Positions 41,325 to 49,393 of a stretch of 64,000 nucleotides of DNA are shown here, in pieces. Position 1 is the stretch's first letter. Each line of letters opens with the position of its first letter. The notes beneath the pieces were generated by a model. It saw nothing but the letters and a program-made list of their open reading frames with translations. It ran no database searches and was not told the DNA's origin. The translations under genes were made by a program, and so were the position numbers. Source of the stretch: Faecalibacterium prausnitzii (GTDB taxonomy: Bacteria; Bacillota; Clostridia; Oscillospirales; Ruminococcaceae); NCBI GenBank assembly GCA_004558805.1, contig SFDE01000004.1:65862-129861 (forward strand). Reading direction: 5' to 3'.

Positions 41325-41417
41325 CCTCTCCGTCTTTGCTGCGCAATGCCGCTGCCCCCAAAGGGGAGAGCCTGACGGTGTTTCGGGAGCTGTCGCCGGC
41401 AGGCGACTGAGAGGGTC
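41325..41417. repeat. REP-like palindromic repeat, copy 3, inside the aro operon
   Basis: CCCTCTCCGTC at one end and GACTGAGAGGG at the other, with GAGCTGTCGCCGGCAGGCGAC; on the minus strand this reads CCCTCTCAGTCGCCTGCCGG then CGACAGCTCCC, the same core as the other copies. It lies in the 131-nt gap between aroQ and the DAHP synthase gene. Confidence 0.75.
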
Positions 41418-41423
41418 GATTTG

Positions 41424-41888
41424 TCACATCACGATATGGGTCTTGGGGGTGCCGTCGGTGTGCAGCAGCTGTGCCAGATAGGCGCAGGCGTGGAGATAGC
41501 CCTGGGGTCCTTCGCCGACGAAATGTCCCTGACAGCCAAAGGAGATCACATCGGTCTTGCGGAAAGGCTCGTGCTCGTCCGGGGCGTTCAGCAGCACCTC
41601 CACCACGGGCACCCGGCACAGCCGCAGGGCGTCCAGGATCGCTACACTGGTGTGGGCGTAGCCGCCGGGGTTCAGCACGATGCCGTCCACCCGTCCGGCG
41701 GCAGCCTGGATCTCGTCGATGAGATCTCCCTCGTGGTTGGACTGGCAGAAGTCGGTCTCAATGCCCATCTGGGCACACGCCGCAGCCACAAGATCCATCA
41801 TGCCGTCAAAGTCCAGCTCCCCGGGCATTCCCGGTTCAGAGTACCGCATCAGGTTGAGGTTGGGACCGTTAAGAATCAAAAATTTCAT
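41424..41888 (-). CDS. aroQ: Type II 3-dehydroquinate dehydratase, divergent active site
   Basis: 154 aa from ATG 41888, within the end of the aroE-aroK gene (20-nt overlap). The fold is clear: FLILNGPNLNLM, QSNHEGDLIDEIQ and GIVLNPGGYAHTSVAILDAL. It removes water from 3-dehydroquinate. Several usually conserved catalytic residues differ: the lid reads YSEPGMPGEL where the family has xREPxxY(F)G, losing the Arg and the Tyr/Phe, and PVVEVLLNA replaces EVHxSN, losing a His. The Asn and His of LNPGGYAH and the Arg of EPFRK remain. Either this clade uses a variant active site or activity is reduced; it is the only dehydratase in an otherwise full operon. Confidence 0.85.
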   Translation of the reverse strand: MKFLILNGPNLNLMRYSEPGMPGELDFDGMMDLVAAACAQMGIETDFCQSNHEGDLIDEIQAAAGRVDGIVLNPGGYAHTSVAILDALRLCRVPVVEVLLNAPDEHEPFRKTDVISFGCQGHFVGEGPQGYLHACAYLAQLLHTDGTPKTHIVM

Positions 41889-43131
41889 CCAGAGCCTCCA
41901 TGGCGGCAGCAAGAGCATCCTCCAGCGTGCCGGTGTTGGGCACCACGGCGTCTGCCGCCTCCAGATACAGGGGGCGGCGCTGTACCTCCATGGTGCGCAG
42001 GGTATCCATGCTGGAGGACAGCGGGCGGTCGCCGCCTACGCTCAGCGCCTCCAGCGGGCGGTCGATAAACAGCACTACGCCGTTCTGGCGCAGGGCAAAA
42101 ACATTTTCGGCGTTTTTTACGATGCCGCCTCCGCAGGAGATCAGCTGCCGGTTCTCCTTGCCAAAGCGCTGTGCTTCGGCGGTCTCCCGGACCCGGAACC
42201 CTGCCTCGCCTTCTGCGGCAAAGAGGTCCGGGATGCTGCGTCCGGCGGTCTTTACCACCTCTTCGTCCAGATCCACAAAGGTCCGTCCCAGCTGCTTTGC
42301 CAGCATCTTGCCGATGGTGGTCTTGCCGCAGGAGGGCATCCCGACGAGGACGATGTTCAGGGTGTCCCGCCGCAAAGCAGCGGTGATGCGGCGGATCTCG
42401 CCGGGGGCATCCTCGAATTTTTTGCCAAGAAAATACTCGGCGGCGTACACTGCCTGTGCCACCAGCATTTCCAGTCCGCCCACCGCAACGGGGACCCCCG
42501 CAGCCTCGGCGCAGAGTACCAGCCGGGTCTTGTCCGGGTTGTAGACCACATCCAGAACTGCTTCCAGACCGGTCATGGCGGCTACGTCCAGAGGGCAGAC
42601 GCCTACGTTGGGATACATGCCGGCGGGGGTGGTATTGATGATAATCTGCGCCCCGCTGTTCACTGCCTGCAGATAGCTCAGCTCGCCCTTTTCCGGGTCC
42701 GGCTGGCGGCTGACCGTCAGCACCTTTGCAGCACCCTTGTCCAGCGCCACCGCACGGGTGGTGTTGTGGGTGCCGCCGGTGCCTAGGATCAGCACCGTCT
42801 TGCCGACAAAATTCACCCCGTGGGCGTCGCACAGGTGGGCAAAGCCTGCGTAGTCGGTGTTGTAGCCGTAGAGCAGCCCGTTTTTGTTCACCACCGTGTT
42901 CACCGCCCCGATGGCTCTGGCAGGGGGGTCGATGTAGGTGCAGGATTCCATCACCAGCTTCTTGTAGGGGATGGTGACGTTGATTGCCTTAAAGGTACGG
43001 CGGCGCAGAAAGGCACGCACCTCTGCCTCAGTGGGCAGGGGGCAGAGATCATACCGGTAGCCGCAGAGCATCCCGTGGATGATCTTGGAGTAGGAGTGTC
43101 CCAGTCTGCCGCCGATGAGTCCATATTCCAT
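41869..43131 (-). CDS. Shikimate dehydrogenase-shikimate kinase fusion
   Basis: 420 aa in two enzymes. Residues 1 to about 250 are AroE: YGLIGGRLGHSYSKIIH, FKAINVTIPYKK with the catalytic Lys, AIGAVNTVV, and the Rossmann loop LILGTGGTHNTT. Residues about 258-420 are AroK: P-loop LVGMPSCGKTTIGK, FVDLDEEVVK, the conserved FRVRE and a CGGGI motif. Together they reduce 3-dehydroshikimate and phosphorylate shikimate, which are consecutive steps. Its start is 1 nt after the aroC stop. The fusion is intact and in frame. Confidence 0.95.
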   Translation of the reverse strand: MEYGLIGGRLGHSYSKIIHGMLCGYRYDLCPLPTEAEVRAFLRRRTFKAINVTIPYKKLVMESCTYIDPPARAIGAVNTVVNKNGLLYGYNTDYAGFAHLCDAHGVNFVGKTVLILGTGGTHNTTRAVALDKGAAKVLTVSRQPDPEKGELSYLQAVNSGAQIIINTTPAGMYPNVGVCPLDVAAMTGLEAVLDVVYNPDKTRLVLCAEAAGVPVAVGGLEMLVAQAVYAAEYFLGKKFEDAPGEIRRITAALRRDTLNIVLVGMPSCGKTTIGKMLAKQLGRTFVDLDEEVVKTAGRSIPDLFAAEGEAGFRVRETAEAQRFGKENRQLISCGGGIVKNAENVFALRQNGVVLFIDRPLEALSVGGDRPLSSSMDTLRTMEVQRRPLYLEAADAVVPNTGTLEDALAAAMEALDEIFDS

Positions 43132-43132
43132 C

Positions 43133-44275
43133 TCAGTTCGCCTCCTTGCGGAAAGTGGCGGGGCGGGTCATCCAGCCCTCACCGTACCGTGCTGTCAGCA
43201 GGTCGCCCACCGCCAGTGCGGCGGCGCAGGTCTGCACGATGGCGGCACGGGGCACGATACAAGGGTCGTGCCTCCCCTGAATGGACAGCTGTGCGTCCTT
43301 TTTGGAGATGTAATCCACCGTGTCCTGCTGCTTGTAGATGCTGGGGGTGGGCTTGACTACCGTGCGGAACACCACCGGCATACCGTTGGCGATGCCGCCG
43401 TTGATGCCGGCGTTGTGATTGGTGGCGGTGACGATGTGCCCATCCTTCATGCGGAAGGCATCGTTTGCTCCGGAACCCCGCAGGTCTGCAAAGCCAAAGC
43501 CGGTGCCAAACTCGATGCCCTTTACGGCGGGAATGGAGAAGGCAAGGTGCGCCAGCAGGCTTTCCACGCTGTCAAAATAGGGCTCGCCCACGCCGGCAGG
43601 CAGACCCAGAATGGCGGTCTCCAGCACGCCGCCTACGCTGTCACCCTCCGCACCGGCGGAGCGGATCGCCGCTTTCATGGGCTCTTCTGCCGCAGCGTCC
43701 AGCACCGCAAAGCCCGCCTCTTTGGTGGCAAGGGTCTGCACCTGCGCCGAAAGTGCGGCAGGGTCGTCCAGAGCAAAGGGGATATCCGAGATACCGGAGC
43801 ACCGGGCAATATGGGTGGCGATGTCGATGCCGGCACGCTGCAGGGCAGCCAGCACCACGGCGCCGCCTGCCACCAGCGCAGCGGTGACCCGACCGGAAAA
43901 GTGCCCGCCGCCCCGGGCGTCCTGAAAGCCGTGGTATTTGGCGTAGGCGGTGTAGTCTGCGTGACCGGGGCGGAGCAGGTCTGCGGTTTTGGCATAGTCG
44001 CCGCTGCGGGTGTTCTGATTTTCGATCATCAGGGCAATGGCGGTGCCGGTGGTGTGACCGTTCACCACCCCGGACAGGAAGCGGATCCGGTCCGCCTCCA
44101 CCCGGGGGGTGGACAGCCCGTCCCCCCGGGCACGGCGCTGATCCATGCACCGGGCGAGAAACTTTTCCTCCACCGGCACCCCTGCCGCCATGCCGTCCAG
44201 AACAGCACCAATGGCGCACCCATGGCTCTCGCCGAAGATGGTCAGGGAAAGGCTGCTGCCGAAGGTGTTTTTCAT
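43133..44275 (-). CDS. aroC: Chorismate synthase
   Basis: 380 aa. Family signatures are GESHGCAIGAVLDGMAAG near the N terminus, the FMN-site region RPGHADYTAYAKYHGFQDARGGGHFSGR (landmarks around residues 105-130), and NHNAGINGGIANGMP. It makes chorismate from EPSP using reduced FMN. The first residues MKNTFGSSLSLTIFGESHG fit the family start. It lies 3 nt after aroB. Confidence 0.96.
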   Translation of the reverse strand: MKNTFGSSLSLTIFGESHGCAIGAVLDGMAAGVPVEEKFLARCMDQRRARGDGLSTPRVEADRIRFLSGVVNGHTTGTAIALMIENQNTRSGDYAKTADLLRPGHADYTAYAKYHGFQDARGGGHFSGRVTAALVAGGAVVLAALQRAGIDIATHIARCSGISDIPFALDDPAALSAQVQTLATKEAGFAVLDAAAEEPMKAAIRSAGAEGDSVGGVLETAILGLPAGVGEPYFDSVESLLAHLAFSIPAVKGIEFGTGFGFADLRGSGANDAFRMKDGHIVTATNHNAGINGGIANGMPVVFRTVVKPTPSIYKQQDTVDYISKKDAQLSIQGRHDPCIVPRAAIVQTCAAALAVGDLLTARYGEGWMTRPATFRKEAN

Positions 44276-44278
44276 GGC

Positions 44279-45322
44279 TTATTCCTCCATGCCCAGCAGG
44301 GGACCCAGTCCCTCCACCGGGATGGTCTCGGCATGCCAGCAGCCCAGCCCCGGCACCTTGATGACGGTGATCTGTCCGCTCTGCGCCTTTTTGTCGTGGA
44401 GCATCTCTGCCAGCACCTTTTCCTTGTCGTAGGTGGTGCGGGTGGGCAGACCCAGACGGCGGTACACGGCGCGCACCCGCTTCTGCAATGCCTTGGACTC
44501 GATCATGGGCAGCATGCCCAGCGCCACGCACTCCCCGTGGAAAAGCCCGGTGGTGCGGCGACCCTTGACGCCTTTTACCGCCTCGATGCCATGTCCGATG
44601 GTGTGCCCGAAGTTCAGCGCCTTGCGCATGCCCTGCTCGGTTTCGTCCTGCTCCACGATGCTCTTTTTGAACCGCAGACTGCGGCAGATGATCTCGCCGA
44701 TCTGTGCGTCCACGTCTCCTTTTTCGAAGATGGAGAACAGCTCCGGGTCTGCCAGCAGGCTTGCCTTTACTGCCTCTGCCAGACCGTTGATGTAGTGGCG
44801 GCGGGGCAGGGTGGCAAGGGTGTCCGGGTCCACAACGACCAGTTTGGGCTGCCAGAAGGCACCTGCGATGTTTTTGGTGTCTCCCAGATCCACAGCGGTC
44901 TTGCCGCCGATGGAAGAATCGATCATGGAAAGGGTGGTGGTGGGGCAGTTGATGAAGTCGATGCCCCGCATATAGATGGCAGCGGCAAAGCCGGCAAGAT
45001 CTCCCACCACGCCGCCACCTACGGCGATGACCAGATCCGCTCGTCCCATGCCAAAGTCCAGCATCTGCCGCAGCAGGGATTCCAGGATCTTAAAGCTCTT
45101 ACTTGCCTCGCCCTGGGGTACCGTGATGATGCGGGCGTCCTTGCACTGGTCCGCCACCATCTGGGCGTACTGGGCGGGGACACCGCTGTCGGTGACTACA
45201 GCCACCCGGCGGTCCAGCCGGGCAAACTGATAGAGATTTTCCAGCGAGCCGCTCTTGACGATGATGTCGTAGCTGCGCTCGCCCAGATTCATAGTGAGTT
45301 TGGTTCCGATAAATTCGCTCAT
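44279..45322 (-). CDS. aroB: 3-dehydroquinate synthase
   Basis: 347 aa. NAD site VAVGGGVVGDLAGFAAAIYMRG, then FINCPTTTLSMIDSSIGGKTAVDL (landmarks near residues 130-155), and metal ligands in the LNFGHTIGHGIEAV block. It cyclises DAHP to 3-dehydroquinate. The start at 45322 overlaps the pheA stop by 4 nt (ATGA), so translation is coupled. Confidence 0.96.
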   Translation of the reverse strand: MSEFIGTKLTMNLGERSYDIIVKSGSLENLYQFARLDRRVAVVTDSGVPAQYAQMVADQCKDARIITVPQGEASKSFKILESLLRQMLDFGMGRADLVIAVGGGVVGDLAGFAAAIYMRGIDFINCPTTTLSMIDSSIGGKTAVDLGDTKNIAGAFWQPKLVVVDPDTLATLPRRHYINGLAEAVKASLLADPELFSIFEKGDVDAQIGEIICRSLRFKKSIVEQDETEQGMRKALNFGHTIGHGIEAVKGVKGRRTTGLFHGECVALGMLPMIESKALQKRVRAVYRRLGLPTRTTYDKEKVLAEMLHDKKAQSGQITVIKVPGLGCWHAETIPVEGLGPLLGMEE

Positions 45323-46389
45323 TTCGTGTACACTCCTAACAGCCGCACCGTTCGGCAGGTGCGGTCCAGCTGACGCAGCAGCGCAGCGGTCTCGTCGCCG
45401 GTGGGGTCGCCCACCAGTTCCACATAAAAATAATATTCAAAAGGCACATGGGGCATGGGACGGCTCTTGATGGATTCCATATTGAAGCCGCTGGCACCAA
45501 TGATCTGGATCACCTGCGCCAGTTTGCCGGGTTTGTTGTCCACAGTAAACAGCAGGGAGAACCGGTTGCCTGCCGTGGGCTTTTCCCGGCTGAGGACGAT
45601 GAAGCGGGTGGTGTTGTCCCCGTCGGTGTTGATGCGGGGCACCAGCACTTCCAACCCGTAGAGCTGTGCCGTCTCGGTGCTGGCAATCGCCGCCTTGGAG
45701 GGATCGCCGCTTTCTGCCACGAACTTTGCTGCCATGGCAGTGTTGGGCATGGCAGTGGCAGGCAGGCGGAACTGCTTTAAAAAAGTCTCGCTCTGGGCGA
45801 TCGCCTGCTGGTGGCTGTAGACGCTGCGGATCTGGGAAAGCTGGGTGCCGGGCAGCACCAGCAGGTTCTGGGAGATGGGCAGGTCGTATACGTCCACCAC
45901 CCACAGCTCCGGATGGCTGTAGCACAGGTCCAGTACTGCAGACACATCCCCGGCGTGGCTGTTCTCAAAGGGCACCACACCGTGGGCGGCATCCCCCTTT
46001 GCCACGGCGTTGAACACCTCGTCCCAGGTGGGGTAGCTCACAGCCTCGGCGTGGGGGAACAGCGCCCGGAGGGCGATGTGGGCAAAGGCACCCTCCACCC
46101 CCTGATAGGCGGCACGGTTCTGCCCCAGCAGCTGCGACTCGTACTGCTTTGCCATGTCCATCATGTGCTGGACATGGTCCCGGTAGTAGGGGCGCAGGGC
46201 AGGCTGTCGGATCCGTGCGGCAGCCTTTTCCAGCACCACCGCCTCCCGTGCCGGGTCGTAGATGGGCAGACCGTGGGTGCGCTTGTATTCCGCCACCTGC
46301 AGCACCGCCGCCATCCGCCGTTCAAACAGGGCGGCAAGCTGGGCGTCTACTGCATCGATCTCAGCGCGCGCCTGTTCCAGTGTGTCCAT
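45319..46389 (-). CDS. pheA: Bifunctional chorismate mutase/prephenate dehydratase
   Basis: 356 aa from ATG 46389. Residues 1-85 are an AroQ-class chorismate mutase (ARAEIDAVDAQLAALFERRM, YKRTHGLPIYDPAREAVVLE). Residues about 95-270 are the prephenate dehydratase (AAYQGVEGAFAHIAL, VVPFENSHAGDVS, NTDGDNTTRFIVLSR with the conserved TRF). An ACT domain ends the protein (SLLFTVDNKPGKLAQVI, NMESIKSRP), where Phe binds for feedback inhibition. It makes phenylpyruvate. First gene of the aro operon. Confidence 0.95.
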   Translation of the reverse strand: MDTLEQARAEIDAVDAQLAALFERRMAAVLQVAEYKRTHGLPIYDPAREAVVLEKAAARIRQPALRPYYRDHVQHMMDMAKQYESQLLGQNRAAYQGVEGAFAHIALRALFPHAEAVSYPTWDEVFNAVAKGDAAHGVVPFENSHAGDVSAVLDLCYSHPELWVVDVYDLPISQNLLVLPGTQLSQIRSVYSHQQAIAQSETFLKQFRLPATAMPNTAMAAKFVAESGDPSKAAIASTETAQLYGLEVLVPRINTDGDNTTRFIVLSREKPTAGNRFSLLFTVDNKPGKLAQVIQIIGASGFNMESIKSRPMPHVPFEYYFYVELVGDPTGDETAALLRQLDRTCRTVRLLGVYTK

Positions 46390-46423
46390 GAGCTCACATC
46401 CTTTTACCATAAGATACCCAGTA

Positions 46424-46452
46424 AGTATACCATAACCGGGACGGAGAAACAA
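46424..46452 (-). promoter_or_regulatory. Promoter of the aro operon
   Basis: On the minus strand TTGTTT (46452-46447), a 17-nt spacer ending TATGG and TATACT (46429-46424), about 35 nt before the pheA start. No attenuator or T-box fits in this short leader. Confidence 0.75.
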
Positions 46453-46553
46453 CAAACCCTCCGGCATTCACAGGGGAGAAAATTTCAGATAAACTCCGGC
46501 AAAAAAGACGAAAATAGAAAACCGGAAGTGAGAGACCCCTGTGCCGCAAAAAC

Positions 46554-46609
46554 AAAAAGCACCCCCGGCGGCGCATCCGGCAGGCAAGGACCGGAGCGGG
46601 CGGGGGTGC
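46554..46609 (-). terminator. Terminator of the 46.6-47.6 kb minus-strand genes
   Basis: On the minus strand GCACCCCCG (46609-46601) pairs with CGGGGGTGC (46567-46559), with a branched GC-rich interior, then TTTTT (46558-46554) and GTTTTT. Confidence 0.82.
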
Positions 46610-46614
46610 GTGGT

Positions 46615-46800
46615 TCATTTTTTGTTTTTTACAAGATCCTCCCGACTGCGGGGGGAACTGTAGTACCGCCCGTAGGGGTTGTCCAGAGCGGCGGCAGACG
46701 GCGGGCAGTGCGGGGATGGGGCAGGCTGCACCCGGGGGCTGCGGTCAAAAACGAAGCGGCGGGCAGTCTCCCCTGGTTTTGTACGGAACCGCATGACCAT
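46615..46800 (-). CDS. Small basic protein coupled to the upstream gene, unknown
   Basis: 61 aa. Its ATG (46800-46798) overlaps the TGA of the upstream gene as TGATG, a standard coupling arrangement. The product is basic and Pro/Ser/Tyr rich, with DNPYGRYYSSPRSREDL near the end and a lysine-rich tail. No hydrophobic segment and no family match were seen. It ends just before a terminator. The coupling is the main support for it being real. Confidence 0.45.
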   Translation of the reverse strand: MVMRFRTKPGETARRFVFDRSPRVQPAPSPHCPPSAAALDNPYGRYYSSPRSREDLVKNKK

Positions 46801-47552
46801 CACCCCTGTGCAGAGGCGGTGCTGTGTGCCCCGGCGGTGAGCTTTGCCCACAGGGCGGTGCCGCCTTCGGTCAGCTGGGCGGAGGTGGTGTTCCATGCTC
46901 CCCGCAGACCCACATAGTAGTTTGCCAGCAGTGCCTGACTGCTGCCGCTGCTGCCGTTGGTGGCATCGGGGGTGTAATCCCCCAGCTCCAGACCGGTCAG
47001 CACCGGACAGTCGGTCCAGCGGTAGACCATGTTCCACCAGTCGTTGTCCTCGTCGGACTGGGGCTGGCTGCCGTCCAGATACCGCAGGGCACCGGAGAGG
47101 CTCTGGAACCCGGCGGGGTCGTAGAGGATGAAGATGGAACTGAGAGAACTCTGCAGGTCGGTGGACAGCTTGGTGGTGCCTGCCATCTCCAGATAGGCGT
47201 CGGTGTCATCTCCGTCAAACTGGACGGTGTAGACGTTGACCTTTACCACTACCTTGCCGTCGCCGTTCAGATCCTCGCCGTAGGAGGCAAGGGCGTTTTC
47301 CAGGGCGGCGGTGGTGCTCTCCGGCAGATAGTCCGGGCTTACCACTGCCACGTTGTAGTCGGCGTGGGTGGTAAAGAAATATTGCCCGATAAAGGTGTAC
47401 GCCACAAAGGCGACCACGAGACCGATGCAGAGGACCCATTTGAGGTTATAATCCCACCAGTTTGCCCAGCGCTCCTTGCGGGTGTAGACCCGCTTTTTGC
47501 GGGGGGCAATGTCCTTGGGGTCAATGTCCCGTTCGTAACGATAACTTGCCAT
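46800..47552 (-). CDS. Single-span membrane protein, unknown
   Basis: 250 aa. The N terminus is cytoplasmic and charged (DIDPKDIAPRKKRVYTRKERW), followed by one membrane helix (VLCIGLVVAFVAYTFIGQYFF) and an extracytoplasmic domain of about 190 residues. That domain contains YNVAVVSPDYLPES and DLNGDGKVVVKVNVYTVQF, a layout seen in uncharacterised clostridial membrane proteins; the DLNGDG loop looks calcium-binding-like. Function unknown. It lies 27 nt after plsC on the same strand and is followed by the coupled small gene, so these three may form one operon. Confidence 0.7.
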   Translation of the reverse strand: MASYRYERDIDPKDIAPRKKRVYTRKERWANWWDYNLKWVLCIGLVVAFVAYTFIGQYFFTTHADYNVAVVSPDYLPESTTAALENALASYGEDLNGDGKVVVKVNVYTVQFDGDDTDAYLEMAGTTKLSTDLQSSLSSIFILYDPAGFQSLSGALRYLDGSQPQSDEDNDWWNMVYRWTDCPVLTGLELGDYTPDATNGSSGSSQALLANYYVGLRGAWNTTSAQLTEGGTALWAKLTAGAHSTASAQG

Positions 47553-47579
47553 GAGGCGGTCTCCTTTGGAATTTTTGGG

Positions 47580-48305
47580 TCACAGCTGTGCCAGAATGGT
47601 CTGACGCACGGCGTCCGGCAGCTGCTTCTGCTCCGCCTTGCTCATGCCGGCGGTCTGGATGGGGGGCAGCACCTTGATGCGGACGCTGCCCGGGCGGCAG
47701 CGGTTGCCGTTGGTCTCAAACAGACCCCGTGCACCGGAGATCGCCACCGGCACCACCGGGGCACCGGTCTTGACGGCAATGCGGAAGGCACCGTTCTTGA
47801 ACTCGCCGGCACCGCCTTCTTCACCCTTGTAGCGGGTGCCCTCCGGGAAGATGACAAAGCTCTTGCCGCTTTCCACAATGGCGGTGGCGTCGTTGAGAGC
47901 GCGCACCGAGGCGCGCACATCATCCCGCTGCACAAAGACGCAGCCCAGCAGTTTCATCCAGCGGTTCAGCAGGGGGATCTTTTCCAGCTCTTCCTTGGCA
48001 AGGATGCCATGGGGCTTATCCAGTCCTGCCAGCAGCAGGGGAATGTCGTAGTAGCTGCGGTGGTTGCCCACAAAGACGCAGGGGCGGTCCTTGGGGATGT
48101 TGTCCAGTCCCTCCACCATGAGGGAAACGCCGGTGACCTTCAGGATGCCCCGGCTCCAGCGGGGAATGTGCTGGTTTACCAGCCGCTCCACCGTGGCGGT
48201 GTCTCCGGCAGCAAGGGCGCGCTCGGCACGGCGCAGGACCCCGTAGTGTACGATCATATAGCCGAACAGATAGATAAACATCGCAATGGTGCGTAAAATG
48301 CTCAT
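47580..48305 (-). CDS. plsC: 1-acyl-sn-glycerol-3-phosphate acyltransferase
   Basis: 241 aa from ATG 48305, with GAGGGAGG upstream. An N-terminal membrane helix precedes the PlsC domain. The catalytic HX4D motif is in VGNHRSYYDIPLL; the phosphate-binding motif is FPEGTRYKG; a third block reads VPVAISGARGLFE. It acylates lysophosphatidic acid to phosphatidic acid at the membrane. Family length is normal. Confidence 0.93.
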   Translation of the reverse strand: MSILRTIAMFIYLFGYMIVHYGVLRRAERALAAGDTATVERLVNQHIPRWSRGILKVTGVSLMVEGLDNIPKDRPCVFVGNHRSYYDIPLLLAGLDKPHGILAKEELEKIPLLNRWMKLLGCVFVQRDDVRASVRALNDATAIVESGKSFVIFPEGTRYKGEEGGAGEFKNGAFRIAVKTGAPVVPVAISGARGLFETNGNRCRPGSVRIKVLPPIQTAGMSKAEQKQLPDAVRQTILAQL

Positions 48306-48409
48306 GGTAATTTCCTCCCTCTGGCATAAGAATGCCGGACCCATTGTAACACACTTTTTGAAAAAAAGGGAGAAATTTTAGTTTTTTTACATTTGAGGTT
48401 TCTGTACCC

Positions 48410-48438
48410 TTGCAAAATGGACAAAAGACGGGTATATT
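48410..48438 (+). promoter_or_regulatory. Promoter of the YesL-like membrane protein gene
   Basis: TTGCAA (48410-48415), a 17-nt spacer and TATATT (48433-48438). The 16-nt string GACAAAAGACGGGTAT here (48420-48435) recurs exactly at 9610-9625. Confidence 0.75.
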
Positions 48439-48526
48439 TATAGATGTAAAGTTGGCACAATGGCGCTTTCCCGGGGAGATGCCCCAGCCGGTGCCGCAAA
48501 CGGATAAAGAGAGGTATTGCACAAAC

Positions 48527-49369
48527 ATGGGTTTGTTTCCTTCTGCTGGAGATTTTAAAGACGGGCAGGGCGTAGAAAAGGACGCTCCCCGCAAGACCGG
48601 TATGCGCCGGTTCTTCGAGCTGGTGGGTCGTGATATGTCCAGCATGTTCCTTGCCAACCTGATCACCTGTCTGGGCTTTGTGCCGGTGATCTGTCTGGTG
48701 TATGTAGGCTTTCTGATGAGCAACCTGCCGGTGATGCTGATAAGCGCCGCTGTGGGCGGCATTCTGGCAGGTCCGGTGCTTGCCGGTATGTACGACACGG
48801 TGCTGCGGGCACTGCGGGACGAGGCAGGGTACTGGTGGGTGACCTATCGCCGTGCCTTCAAGCGGAACTTCAAGGCAAGTGTCCTGCCGGGGGTGCTGTA
48901 CTGCGTGGTGGTGACCCTGCAGATCTTTCTGGTGTACTTCTGCTTCAATATGCTGTATCACGGCACCAATGTGGGCGTTGCCCTATGGGTCGCCACAGTG
49001 CTGAATCTGCTGCTGTTCCAGATGCTGTTCTCTTACATGTGGCCTCAGGTGGTGCTGTTGGACCAGCCTCTGGGGCAGACCCTGAAAAACAGCCTCAACT
49101 GCATGATCGCTTTTCTGCCTCATGCCCTTGCCGCCGCTCTGGTGCAGGTGCTGTTCTGGGGCGTGGTGATCCTGTGCATGCCGCTGGGACTGCTGCTGAT
49201 GCTGATCTTCGGGTTCTGGTTTTCCACCGAGGTGTCCTGCCAGATCGTCTACGGAGATCTGGACCGGGTGTTCCACATTGAGGAGAACATCCGCAAGATG
49301 AAGGACGCCCAACTGGAAGCGGCACTGGAAGAGGACCGTGCCGGGGCAGAGGAGGACCAGCCCCGGTAA
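48527..49369 (+). CDS. Multi-pass membrane protein, DUF624/YesL-like
   Basis: 280 aa from ATG 48527 (GAGAGG about 12 nt upstream). After a 35-residue soluble start (TGMRRFFELVGRDMSSMFLANL) there are five or six hydrophobic segments, including LGFVPVICLVYVGFLM, AGPVLAGMYDTVLRAL and VVILCMPLGLLLMLIFG. The arrangement and the N-terminal FFELVGRDM...NLITC pattern resemble YesL/DUF624 proteins, often near glycan uptake genes; here no such genes are adjacent. The C terminus is acidic and soluble. Function unknown. Confidence 0.6.
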   Translation: MGLFPSAGDFKDGQGVEKDAPRKTGMRRFFELVGRDMSSMFLANLITCLGFVPVICLVYVGFLMSNLPVMLISAAVGGILAGPVLAGMYDTVLRALRDEAGYWWVTYRRAFKRNFKASVLPGVLYCVVVTLQIFLVYFCFNMLYHGTNVGVALWVATVLNLLLFQMLFSYMWPQVVLLDQPLGQTLKNSLNCMIAFLPHALAAALVQVLFWGVVILCMPLGLLLMLIFGFWFSTEVSCQIVYGDLDRVFHIEENIRKMKDAQLEAALEEDRAGAEEDQPR

Positions 49370-49393
49370 GGACGGGAAAAGGAGAGATGCCGG

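Noticed and set aside
43115..45373. 752-codon plus-strand frame opposite aroC and aroB
   Set aside because: Antisense shadow spanning two well-identified genes.
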